Of a stretch of 20,351 nucleotides of DNA, positions 1 to 7,418 are shown in pieces. The DNA lies in contig CAKNAD010000016.1 of assembly GCA_929200515.1 (NCBI GenBank), positions 1 through 20,351 on the forward strand, given 5' to 3'. Source of the DNA: Candidatus Gorgonimonas leptogorgiae. GTDB taxonomy: Bacteria; Pseudomonadota; Gammaproteobacteria; Pseudomonadales; Endozoicomonadaceae. Position 1 is the stretch's first letter; every line of letters begins with the position of its first letter. The translations under genes and the position numbers were made by a program. The notes under the pieces were generated by a model that saw only the letters and a program-made list of their open reading frames with translations, was not told the origin of the DNA and did no database searches.

Positions 1-1
1 G

Positions 2-94
2 TGTTTCGTAGGTTATACATTTTTACCTGAAAATACACCTTTGCAGGTAAAAGGTGTGGTGTCGACCAAATTAAGAAATACCAACGCAGGATAA
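2..94 (+). CDS. Possible 3' end of a rightward gene (partial, unrecognised)
   Basis: One forward frame stays open from the window edge to a TAA at 92-94, giving 30 residues that include GYTFLPENTPLQVKG and end in STKLRNTNAG. The other two forward frames close early. I do not recognise the protein. The last ~11 codons lie inside repeat copy A, and the matching frame of copy B also reads RNTNA before its stop, so this tail may derive from the repeat. Thirty open codons can occur by chance, so the call is tentative. If real, the gene converges on fimV. Confidence 0.3.
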   Translation, partial: CFVGYTFLPENTPLQVKGVVSTKLRNTNAG

Positions 95-240
95 AAGCTT
101 AGAAGCCTTCCCTCTAGGGCTATTAAAAATATCTACTTCATCGTTAAAACACTTTGAAATGCACTTGCATTCTGGCAGTATTTTAACTTGAATTAAACCA
201 TTTTATTTAGCCCTGAAACCTAGCATTTCCATCCGCCACG
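61..240 (-). repeat. ~180-bp repeat, copy A (3' of fimV)
   Basis: Read on the minus strand, this stretch aligns with 15324-15504 (plus strand) along its whole length with a single 1-nt indel and about 24 substitutions, many of them G/A; identity is roughly 85-90% by eye. It starts about 10 nt after the fimV stop and lies in fimV's orientation. A central stem-loop pairs 143-152 with 178-187 (10 bp, one G-U as RNA) and encloses a smaller hairpin, 158-162 with 167-171. A CCC/GGG mini-hairpin lies at about 112-121. No frame stays open through it, so it is unlikely to code. It may be a REP-like mobile unit or a shared 3'-UTR element. Confidence 0.85.
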
Positions 241-249
241 TGTATCTGT

Positions 250-2217
250 TTAATTAGGGTTGTTTTCTTCTAGATTTTTTAATAACTGTTGTGCTTCTTG
301 TTGTTCATTTTCGGTTCCAGAAGTTATGATCTCGTTTAGGAGTTTTATAGCTTCAGGGTTATCCCCTATATCGATGTAGCCTTTAGCTAAGTCTAGTTTA
401 CTATTTTTCGATTTAAAGCTATTGTTTTTAGTCGTATCACTATTTGTATCTGAATCTTTGAATATCTCATCTACTGTAGATTTTGTTGATAATTCAGAAT
501 CTTCTAAAAATGAGAGGTCACTTGTTTCTTTTGGCGACATAGATATATCGGACATTATATCTTGCTTTTCAGCTGATATATCATCTGCATTATAATTTAT
601 ATTATCTATACCCCAGCTATCTTCATCTTCAAGTGCTTTTTGAACAAATAGATTCGGAAATAGAGTTTTTAATGAATTTAATTTTGTGTTTAACTCACTA
701 TTGTTTAACTGTAAGCTGTTTGCCATCATTTTTCTTGCATTATCTTTGTCTTTGATATTGCAGTACAATTCGGTTAATTTAAAGTTTAAATCGGGATCTT
801 CTGGTTTTATTGATAGAGCTTGATTTAATATAAGTATAGCTTTATGTGGTTCATCTTTGGCAATAAACTCTTCGGCTCTATTTATAGTATTTAAATTAGG
901 AGCAACATTATTTTTATCTTGTGTCTCTTGATTAGTATTATTTGTAGCTTTAACCTGCGAATAATCATCGATTATTTCATCATTGTTTAACTCTGATTCT
1001 TGACTTTTCTTGTTGTCAGTTTTTTTGTACTTACGATACAATATAAACCCAAGACCACAAATTAATAAAATAATACCAAAAAGTGTATAAATATTCAGAA
1101 AAGAGTTATCTTTAATTACAGGAGGAGCTGGTTTTTTTGTTGCAAACATGTCTTTTATAGATGGTTTGTTCTGCTGAGTAGTTTTTTCATCAGAATCTGG
1201 ATCTTTTTGTTGTTTAGTATTAACTAAGCTAGCTTCTTGTGTAGCTTCATAATTTGGAGGTCTATTATCTATAACTGTTTTATCTGGTTCATTTTTTTTT
1301 GTAGTTGTCACCTGAGCAACTGAATTAGTGATAGCTAATTCAGCATCTTTACTAGCATTAGTATCACTTTTAGAAGCGCTATCTGCCACAGTTGTATCTG
1401 AAGTTGTGTTCATAATTGCATTGCTTGTTGTTACCGCTATGTTTTTTCTAGAGGAAGACTTCTCTTTTGTTTGGCTATTATTTTTGTTTTTAATATCTGG
1501 TAATTTTAATATGTAACCTGCTTGTAACTTAGTTTTATCACCATCAATAAACGCATCCGGATTACTGTTAAAAATTAAATTTATTGATTGTCGTACACTT
1601 ATTCCGTATTTTTCTGACACCATGTTAGCTATAGACCATAAAGTATCGCCTTTTTTTGTGCGATAAGAAGCATACTTGTTTTCCTTTGTCTTTGTATTTT
1701 GTATTCTTGTTGGCAGTTGTATAACTTTTTTATCAAGTGCGCTTTCTTCGGTTATGTTAGGAATTGGTGTTGTATTGTAAGGTGCTAATAAAAGAGAATA
1801 CCCCTTTAAAATTCTGCCTTCTGGCCAATGTACCTCTATTAATAATTCTATGCTAGGATGCTGAATAGGATTATCTGTTGAGATAAAAATAACTTTATTA
1901 TTTTTACTATTCGCTATTATCTCGCACTTGATGTCAGATAAAAAATTTGGCCGTTCTAAATTAGCTAATTTAAAATCATCTGCAGATGCTAAATTTGGTA
2001 ATATTTCATTGGCTGTAAGATTATTGGCATTGAGTATTTCAATGCTAGCTTGAAGAGGCTGATTTAATGACGAATATAGTTTTAAATTGCCTAGCGTTAA
2101 ACTAAAAGCACTAGAACAGAGGATGCATAAATATAAGGGATATGCTCTTAATATAAAATTTGCTATTAAATTTAGTAACATTAGATTTTTTATACTCCGT
2201 AGAAATACCAGATCCAT
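250..2217 (-). CDS. fimV: FimV/HubP-like protein with LysM and TPR domains
   Basis: FimV-type proteins are inner-membrane polar organisers that bind peptidoglycan and support type IV pilus assembly and related polar systems. This 655-residue protein shows the full family layout. There is a hydrophobic signal region to about residue 42, then the FimV N-domain at ~42-146, including LNQPLQASIEIL and HWPEGRILKGYSLLLAP. A LysM domain lies at ~183-241 (KKGDTLWSIA). A low-complexity Thr/Ser/Lys linker precedes one transmembrane segment at ~376-395. Cytoplasmic TPR-like helices follow at ~444-505, then an acidic linker and the FimV C-terminal motif at ~607-650 (LDLAKGYIDIGDNPEAIKLL). It is shorter than many FimV proteins. 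The start is uncertain: ATG at 2217 lacks a clear Shine-Dalgarno, while Met13 (ATG at 2181) is preceded by GGAG at long spacing and still keeps the signal peptide. The stop is followed almost at once by repeat copy A. Confidence 0.92.
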   Translation of the reverse strand: MDLVFLRSIKNLMLLNLIANFILRAYPLYLCILCSSAFSLTLGNLKLYSSLNQPLQASIEILNANNLTANEILPNLASADDFKLANLERPNFLSDIKCEIIANSKNNKVIFISTDNPIQHPSIELLIEVHWPEGRILKGYSLLLAPYNTTPIPNITEESALDKKVIQLPTRIQNTKTKENKYASYRTKKGDTLWSIANMVSEKYGISVRQSINLIFNSNPDAFIDGDKTKLQAGYILKLPDIKNKNNSQTKEKSSSRKNIAVTTSNAIMNTTSDTTVADSASKSDTNASKDAELAITNSVAQVTTTKKNEPDKTVIDNRPPNYEATQEASLVNTKQQKDPDSDEKTTQQNKPSIKDMFATKKPAPPVIKDNSFLNIYTLFGIILLICGLGFILYRKYKKTDNKKSQESELNNDEIIDDYSQVKATNNTNQETQDKNNVAPNLNTINRAEEFIAKDEPHKAILILNQALSIKPEDPDLNFKLTELYCNIKDKDNARKMMANSLQLNNSELNTKLNSLKTLFPNLFVQKALEDEDSWGIDNINYNADDISAEKQDIMSDISMSPKETSDLSFLEDSELSTKSTVDEIFKDSDTNSDTTKNNSFKSKNSKLDLAKGYIDIGDNPEAIKLLNEIITSGTENEQQEAQQLLKNLEENNPN

Positions 2218-2532
2218 ATTTGTTTATATAAAAAATATACACTTTTTACTTGAAGTTTACATCTATTATTCAGGGTTAGAGCTGTTAAATACTATCAATA
2301 CCTGCTTAATTTAGCACAACTTAGCTTGTCAAACTAGCACTTATATAAATAGTTCAAGACTTCTTTCTGAATACTGTGTCTTCATCTACGAAGCGTATAT
2401 ATCAAACCTTTAATTGAAACAATCGACATAAAATAATAAAAAGTTTACTTTAGTATAGTAATCTTTTACTAGTATATTTTCTACTTGAAAGCATATAAAA
2501 GCTAAAAAATAAATTAATAGTTTGATTTTTCC
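2218..2532. other. Intergenic spacer between fimV and the flippase gene
   Basis: This AT-rich spacer has no credible ORF; the plus-strand frame that enters it from fimV is a shadow. It contains a weak (2236-2256) and a clear (2473-2497) member of the AAGTA hairpin family. A perfect TTGACA on the minus strand (2332-2327) has no good -10 at normal spacing. Confidence 0.6.
2473..2497 (-). repeat. AAGTA-loop hairpin, copy downstream of the flippase gene
   Basis: On the minus strand the core is TTTC-AAGTA-GAAA, flanked by further pairing of TATAT with ATATA. It lies ~36 nt after the flippase stop and could serve as its 3' hairpin. Stem bases differ from those of other copies but remain paired. 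Confidence 0.6.
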
Positions 2533-4062
2533 TTATAAAACCTTAGTTTTTATTATTTTAGCTACTATTAATATACGCATAATATTTTTTTTTACTAGCT
2601 GACCTTCTTCCCCTAGATATAAAATTCCAGCTATTATTGCAAATATTGCAACAATACTTGCATATAAGCATATAGTAAAGAAATTATTTGATATAAGAAG
2701 AAGGTATTGGTTAAAGATAAGACAGCCCACCACGCAAAAACATAATACCCATAATAACCAAGCAACCATTTTATATAAGCTAACTTTAATATTAATTTTT
2801 TTCAGTGAAAAAATAGAAATAACAACTAATAGCCAAGAACTGATACTAGTTGCTAGTGCAATACCTAGTAATCCTAAGTCAAATATAAAAATAAATGTAT
2901 AATTAAGTGTTATATTACATAAAGTTGCCATTATTGTTCTTGCTACTATTAAATATATTCTATCTTGCACTACCAAAAAGCAGTCGATCGCACCAATAAT
3001 AATAGTTGCGAGCAAACATGGAGAAAAATAAATTAGGGCATCAGCCACCATTTTGCAGTTACTTGCTGAAAACATACCTCGTTTTAATAAAAACTCTACT
3101 AATGGAATACGAGCAAAATACAGAAAAGTTATAATAGCAACAGAATAATAGGTAGCTAATGCAATAATTTTTTCTATTTGCTTCCAAGCATCGTTAATGT
3201 TTTTTTGTTCAGCGGTTACTGTAAATAACCCTAGAGATATATTTAACACAGCAGGGAATGTCATAACTATAGTAAAAGCATAACTTAAAGCAGATAGACA
3301 ACCCTCAGTTAAATAAGAAGCAAATATTCTATCTGCAAACCCATTTATATAGCTAAAGCTTTGTAATATAAACACTCCTGGAGTTTTATAAAAATATTTT
3401 TTAAATATAGCAGTTGAAATCTGTTTAGTATAAGCTATTTGATATTTTCTAAATTGCCAAAACAAGTAGAAAAAACCAATTACAAAGCTTATGTTATATG
3501 ACCAAATTAGCACATAAGGCTGAGCATGATATAGAATAAAAATTAATAAAGTTAAAAAAGCTATTATAAACATAGAGTGATTAATAGCGGAAAAATCTCT
3601 ATGTGCACGCAAAAATGAGTTAATAGTTGCCATTGGCAAAGTGAGTAAGATAATTGGAATATAATAAAAGATACAATGTGCTAGAATGACAATTTTTTCT
3701 TCATTTAATCCAGCTAGCAAGTGCGATATTCTGTATCTGCCAAAATATACTACAATAGTTATAATCAAAGAAAACAAGGCTACAATCATAAAAATACTAG
3801 CAAAGTCTTTTTGATAACACAAATTTGCTTTAGATTTTTCTTGTACCAAAGTAGGAATTATCGATATTTCAATAACAGCAGCCCAAGACCCTACTAAAAT
3901 ACCTACTAGAGACGATGTCATATAAAATAAATCAGTTTGTAGCCCGAGTCCAAAAGTTGAAGCAATAACAACATGTTTAAAAAAGCTTAAGAAAACTCCT
4001 AAAGATTTCCAAATTACAGATGAAAATAATGATCTTAAAAAAGACTGTGGTTTTGAATACAT
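2533..4062 (-). CDS. MurJ/MviN-family lipid-linked oligosaccharide flippase
   Basis: This polytopic membrane protein of 509 residues belongs to the MVF branch of the MOP flippase superfamily, which moves undecaprenyl-linked precursors such as lipid II across the inner membrane. The N-terminus (VIASTFGLGLQTDLFYMTSS) matches the family pattern of a helix followed by FG.G..TDAFF. About a dozen or more hydrophobic helices fill the rest, and length is normal for MurJ (~510). It is clearly diverged from textbook gammaproteobacterial MurJ, for example in the segment equivalent to the usual AEGAFSQAF. It lies 53 bp downstream of the WecA-like gene on the same strand, so it may be the flippase of a WecA-started glycan rather than the lipid II flippase. 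The family is well supported; the substrate is open. Confidence 0.8.
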   Translation of the reverse strand: MYSKPQSFLRSLFSSVIWKSLGVFLSFFKHVVIASTFGLGLQTDLFYMTSSLVGILVGSWAAVIEISIIPTLVQEKSKANLCYQKDFASIFMIVALFSLIITIVVYFGRYRISHLLAGLNEEKIVILAHCIFYYIPIILLTLPMATINSFLRAHRDFSAINHSMFIIAFLTLLIFILYHAQPYVLIWSYNISFVIGFFYLFWQFRKYQIAYTKQISTAIFKKYFYKTPGVFILQSFSYINGFADRIFASYLTEGCLSALSYAFTIVMTFPAVLNISLGLFTVTAEQKNINDAWKQIEKIIALATYYSVAIITFLYFARIPLVEFLLKRGMFSASNCKMVADALIYFSPCLLATIIIGAIDCFLVVQDRIYLIVARTIMATLCNITLNYTFIFIFDLGLLGIALATSISSWLLVVISIFSLKKINIKVSLYKMVAWLLWVLCFCVVGCLIFNQYLLLISNNFFTICLYASIVAIFAIIAGILYLGEEGQLVKKNIMRILIVAKIIKTKVL

Positions 4063-4115
4063 ATTAATACGACAATAATTTATTAAAATAAAAATATTTA
4101 CTAAAAATTAAGATT

Positions 4116-5252
4116 TTAGGCTCTAAAATTACGAATTTTTAAATAAAAGGTATACAAAGGAGTTAAAATTAATTTATATTTATAATATAAGGTTATCAAA
4201 TTATCACTAATAGTTTTTATTTTATTAAAATTACTATAAGAGTCAATATTATAAAGAATAAAAATAAACAAATAAATGCAAAACTGCTGGTATGACGCAC
4301 AGTTAAATACATGTAATAATACACCAGTAGATACAAAACAACATTGTAACAATACTAATATTAAAAGAGATTTTTCCTGTGAAAAGCCATAATTTAGAAT
4401 AATGTGATGTATATGACTTCGATCAGATTTTAATGGACTTCGTTTTTCTGTTATTCTTTTTAGTATGGTAGATACCATATCAATAATTGGTAAGCCTAAA
4501 ATAAATAAAGCTGTTATTGGCTCAAAATTTATATAGTTAACAGAATTAGGTTGAGTAGCTAAAATAACTATCCAGCATAATAAAAAGCCTATAATCATAG
4601 AACCACAATCACCTAAAAACACACGACAAAAATTTTTTTTTACTTGTAAATTAAATAATAGAAAGGATAGTAAACCGCCACAGTATACTGATATTACCAC
4701 ATTTATTCTGTCGAAATTATTTATTATACTAGCACAACCACAAAAAGAACATATCGCCAATGATGCTGCTAATCCATGTATACCGTCAATCATATTTATT
4801 GAATTAATAATAGCTACTACTATTATAATAGTAAATACAGATGCAAACACTGAATCTAAATATATATTTCCAATATATAATAAATCTCCTAAGCTAATAA
4901 TAAAAATTTTAGTATAAAAAACCATAATGCTAGCAATTATAATTTCTATTATAAATCTTAGTTTAACACTTAAGCCGTATTTATCATCTATTAATCCTGT
5001 TATTGCTAATATCCCAGTTTCAATTAATAATACCAGATAATCGCTGTCTATTTCACAACAAATAATTAGCAATATCGTAGTTGTTAAATATAAAGATATT
5101 CCGCCTGTAATAGGTATTTCACCTTCGTGTTTTTTATGATTGCAAGCTAGATCAACAAACCCCCATCTTTTTGCAATAGGATAAGTTGCTTTTATCAAGA
5201 AAAACATCATTACAAATGATGATATAAATAAATATATATACTTCATGCTCAT
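4116..5252 (-). CDS. wecA: WecA-like UDP-GlcNAc:undecaprenyl-phosphate GlcNAc-1-phosphate transferase
   Basis: WecA transfers GlcNAc-1-phosphate from UDP-GlcNAc to undecaprenyl phosphate at the inner membrane, the first step of O-antigen or enterobacterial common antigen type glycans. The 378-residue polytopic protein carries the family motifs in order: GLIDDKYGLS with the Asp pair at 89-90, NSINMIDGIHGLA at 150-162, FLGDCGS at ~212-218, and KSDRSHIHH ending at 283, typical of WecA rather than MraY. Length is close to E. coli WecA (367). One oddity is that the usual DGIDGL reads DGIHGL, so the position equivalent to E. coli Asp159 is His. Two ATGs, at 5252 and 5246, are both possible starts, and neither has a strong Shine-Dalgarno. 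The flippase gene follows in the same direction, and an AAGTA hairpin lies ~100 nt upstream. Confidence 0.85.
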   Translation of the reverse strand: MSMKYIYLFISSFVMMFFLIKATYPIAKRWGFVDLACNHKKHEGEIPITGGISLYLTTTILLIICCEIDSDYLVLLIETGILAITGLIDDKYGLSVKLRFIIEIIIASIMVFYTKIFIISLGDLLYIGNIYLDSVFASVFTIIIVVAIINSINMIDGIHGLAASLAICSFCGCASIINNFDRINVVISVYCGGLLSFLLFNLQVKKNFCRVFLGDCGSMIIGFLLCWIVILATQPNSVNYINFEPITALFILGLPIIDMVSTILKRITEKRSPLKSDRSHIHHIILNYGFSQEKSLLILVLLQCCFVSTGVLLHVFNCASYQQFCIYLFIFILYNIDSYSNFNKIKTISDNLITLYYKYKLILTPLYTFYLKIRNFRA

Positions 5253-5350
5253 AACATCAAAATATTATCTTTGTGCGTATAAAATATATTATATTTTTCT
5301 AAGGTCGATTTCTTTTTATACTTAAAATATAAAAATCAACTAAAAATTAA

Positions 5351-5372
5351 TATATCTTCTACTTGAAGTGTA
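5351..5372 (-). repeat. AAGTA-loop hairpin, copy upstream of wecA
   Basis: On the minus strand the core is CTTC-AAGTA-GAAG, a perfect 4-bp stem with a 5-nt loop, flanked by TACA and ATATA. It sits ~100 nt upstream of the wecA start, in the 5' region of that transcription unit. A regulatory or repeat-unit role is equally possible. Confidence 0.6.
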
Positions 5373-6041
5373 ATTACATATTAAAACCAAATATTTATAT
5401 ATTTATGCAATAAGCTATTATTTTTATTATAATAAATTTTTAATTATATAGTTTGTTATTTTGAGAGTAATATTTTATTTGACACTTAAAATATGTCATA
5501 TACCTAATATTAAGTATTTAACATAGCAAAAATGCTGTCTAATGTCTCATATTTTTTAGATTTTCTTTATAGAATCTTTTAATATATAATTTTTTGCATA
5601 TTTTAAATACTGAAGTAGCTTACGTCATATTTTTTAAAGATGAATTTTAGTATCATAAAAAGCCACACATCCACATTTTTTGCTACCTGTATAGAGACGC
5701 TAATTATGTGGCAATTTGACGTTTGATTATTAGTGCTAGTGATAATAAACTAGTCCTGCTAATACTTCAATAATGAATCCTTTATATGTTGCACATTTAC
5801 GCTAATTAGTTTCTTGTTTTAGTTTTTTAAAAGTAATTTATCTTGTCAGAGATGTATACACTTATGATCTAAATAACTTTATTCACGAGAGTAACATATA
5901 AAATTAAGATAGTACAGTACTATAAATTACGCTTTCTACTTGAATTTATTTTCCTAAAAGATAAACAACATTTAGCTCTAACAAATTTTTGAACATATAA
6001 AAAGCACACTAAATTTACTTACATTAACAGATTTAAGCAAG

Positions 6042-6120
6042 AAAAAAACACTACAAAAGGCAGTTATATTGATTGCTAGTTATAAACCTGGATTGTTTAA
6101 CAATTATCTCCTTTGTAGAG
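6042..6120 (-). ncRNA. Candidate structured RNA or complex terminator downstream of the RRM gene
   Basis: Read on the minus strand, CTACAAAGG (6118-6110) pairs with CCTTTTGTAG (6060-6051), one base bulged, and a run of seven T follows at about 6048-6042. Inside lie two further hairpins: ATTGT-TAA-ACAAT, and GTTTATA with TATAAC around a 12-nt loop. Together they form a three-way junction followed by a U-tract. A possible -10, TAAAAT, at 6134-6129 would start a transcript almost exactly at the outer stem, though no good -35 is visible. It could be a small RNA of about 75 nt or a 3' structure of the RRM mRNA, whose stop is ~145 nt upstream. No Rfam family is recognised. Confidence 0.4.
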
Positions 6121-6262
6121 TTTTCTTAATTTTAGCCTACCCATCAATGATAAAAAAACAAATGCGGTTTTTCATGAGTTAAGAAAACATAGGTGTATTG
6201 CCTCATGAAACTATCCGAAGTATTCACAATAAATAGAGTATATTGTTTTAATAGATATAATA

Positions 6263-6556
6263 TTAATTATAATTTCTTCTTAAGTTATTTCTTTTATTAT
6301 TAGTTTTTTTCTCATGAGCTAACCTGACTCTAATTGCTCTACCTGAAATCATTTCGCCATCCATTTTTTCTAATGCCGGTTTTAGTGCATCATCTATTTC
6401 AAAAGTAACAAAAGCAAACCCTCTTGATTTTCCTGTTACTGGTTCACGCATTAGAGCTATATCTTCTATTTCTCCAAAGTTTTCAAAGGCTCTTTCTAGA
6501 TCTTGTTCATCTGCTCTATAAGATAAGTTACCTATATATAGTGTTTTATTTGCCAT
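6263..6556 (-). CDS. Small single-RRM RNA-binding protein
   Basis: This 97-residue protein is almost entirely one RNA recognition motif. RNP2 is LYIGNL at 6-11 and RNP1 is RGFAFVTF at 45-52, both with the aromatic residues that stack on RNA bases. A short basic Lys/Arg/Asn tail follows (~82-97). Bacterial proteins of this size and layout occur in cyanobacteria and many proteobacteria, and some are cold-induced; their RNA targets are usually unknown. The ATG at 6556 has a good Shine-Dalgarno (AAGGA) about 7 nt upstream. The gene stands alone between two long noncoding stretches. Structured DNA lies downstream at 6170-6210 and 6042-6120, which could include its terminator or an RNA partner. Confidence 0.9.
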   Translation of the reverse strand: MANKTLYIGNLSYRADEQDLERAFENFGEIEDIALMREPVTGKSRGFAFVTFEIDDALKPALEKMDGEMISGRAIRVRLAHEKKTNNKRNNLRRNYN

Positions 6557-7102
6557 ATTTATTCCTTATTAAAGTTTAATAAACAATAGTTTTTGTGTTT
6601 TTTGTTTAGATATATAAAAATAGCCATAAACAATATAAGTAGTATTGAGTTATAAAAATGGCGGAAAACCAGAAGTCAACACTAAAATGAATTAAGCTAT
6701 TATAGATAGAATGTATTTTTCATATTAGTTATAAGCATACATACACAGTATTTTTGTATATAATAATATACGATAAAGTGTTTTATTGTGAATAAAGGCG
6801 TATTGCAAATTATAATTCCTCTTAATTTTATTCATAAATAAAAAGATAAAAATAATTTTAGATGGTTTTTTATTTGAGTATAGTATTATAAAAAATTAAT
6901 AATGTTTTTAATATTATTATTCTCTGCATATAAATAAAATCCAAGTAAAATATTTTATTGTTGATTGATACTCAATAGCTTGTAGATTTTTTAACACCTT
7001 GTGAAATATAGTAGGTATTTGTAAGTTTCATAAAAAATAGTTTTTTAAATAAAGTTATTTTTGCTAGCATACAAATTTACTCATATCATATATTATTTTT
7101 TT

Positions 7103-7172
7103 ATGGGCTTATACACCTTATACCTGAAAAAAGGTATTTTTAAGTAAAAAGTGTATTTTATTTAAAGCCCAT
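7103..7172. repeat. Nested 70-bp palindrome upstream of galE
   Basis: Three inverted-repeat pairs sit inside one another: ATGGGCTT (7103-7110) with AAGCCCAT (7165-7172), ATACAC (7111-7116) with GTGTAT (7151-7156), and ATACCT (7120-7125) with AGGTAT (7132-7137). The outer arm is GC-rich for this neighbourhood. No T-run follows, so it is not a simple terminator. It lies ~250 bp upstream of galE and could be a cruciform, a regulatory leader or a REP-like unit. It partly resembles bases 13-57 of the window. Confidence 0.65.
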
Positions 7173-7187
7173 GTATTTTAACTCAAG

Positions 7188-7221
7188 AGTTTATCCATCT
7201 TTAAGTAGATGTGTATAAACT
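7188..7221 (+). repeat. AAGTA-family hairpin upstream of galE
   Basis: AGTTTAT (7188-7194) pairs with ATAAACT (7215-7221), and inside it CATCT (7196-7200) pairs with AGATG (7207-7211) around the loop TTAAGT. It shares the TTAAGTAGA core with other members of the family. Confidence 0.6.
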
Positions 7222-7418
7222 TTCATTATAGTTATCTGCATTTAATTTTATGTTTTTAATTATATTTTTATGTTTTAAGATTTCTGATACCTACAAGATG
7301 AAAGTATAGTGTGATAAATAAAATAGTAGCAATAAAAAGATATATCTTTAAGTAAATATGTATCAATAAGATAAAAGTATATCACAAGTTAATTTAATTA
7401 TAATTAAGGACTTGCATT

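Larger units (their letters stand above)
5253..6262. other. 1-kb AT-rich noncoding stretch
   Basis: No frame of useful length is open on either strand, and I could not identify a decayed gene. It contains AAGTA hairpins at 5351-5372 and, weaker, near 5928-5950. A two-step hairpin lies at 5729-5763 (ATTAG/CTAAT outside, CTAGT/ACTAG inside). The candidate minus-strand structured RNA is at 6042-6120. An inverted repeat, TTTCATGAG (6170-6178) with CTCATGAAA (6202-6210), lies just beyond the RRM gene's stop. Confidence 0.6.
6557..7418. other. 860-bp divergent noncoding region between the RRM gene and galE
   Basis: This very AT-rich stretch shows no credible ORF. It must hold the promoters of both divergent genes. 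The structured part is toward galE: a 70-bp nested palindrome at 7103-7172, an AAGTA hairpin at 7188-7221 and a looser one at 7339-7364 (GATATAT paired with ATATGTATC). I could not pick out a convincing -35/-10 pair for either gene. Confidence 0.6.

Noticed and set aside
61..240. Repeat copy A as an insertion sequence remnant
   Set aside because: There is no transposase-like frame, no terminal inverted repeats and no target duplication; a noncoding structured repeat fits better.
1328..2314. Plus-strand frames of 62 and 75 aa
   Set aside because: They run antisense within fimV (the second also into its upstream spacer), have no family resemblance, and their composition reflects the opposite strand.
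2304..2332. Perfect TTGACA on the minus strand as a fimV promoter
   Set aside because: The hexamers at 16-18 bp spacing (for example TTAAGC) are poor -10 boxes.
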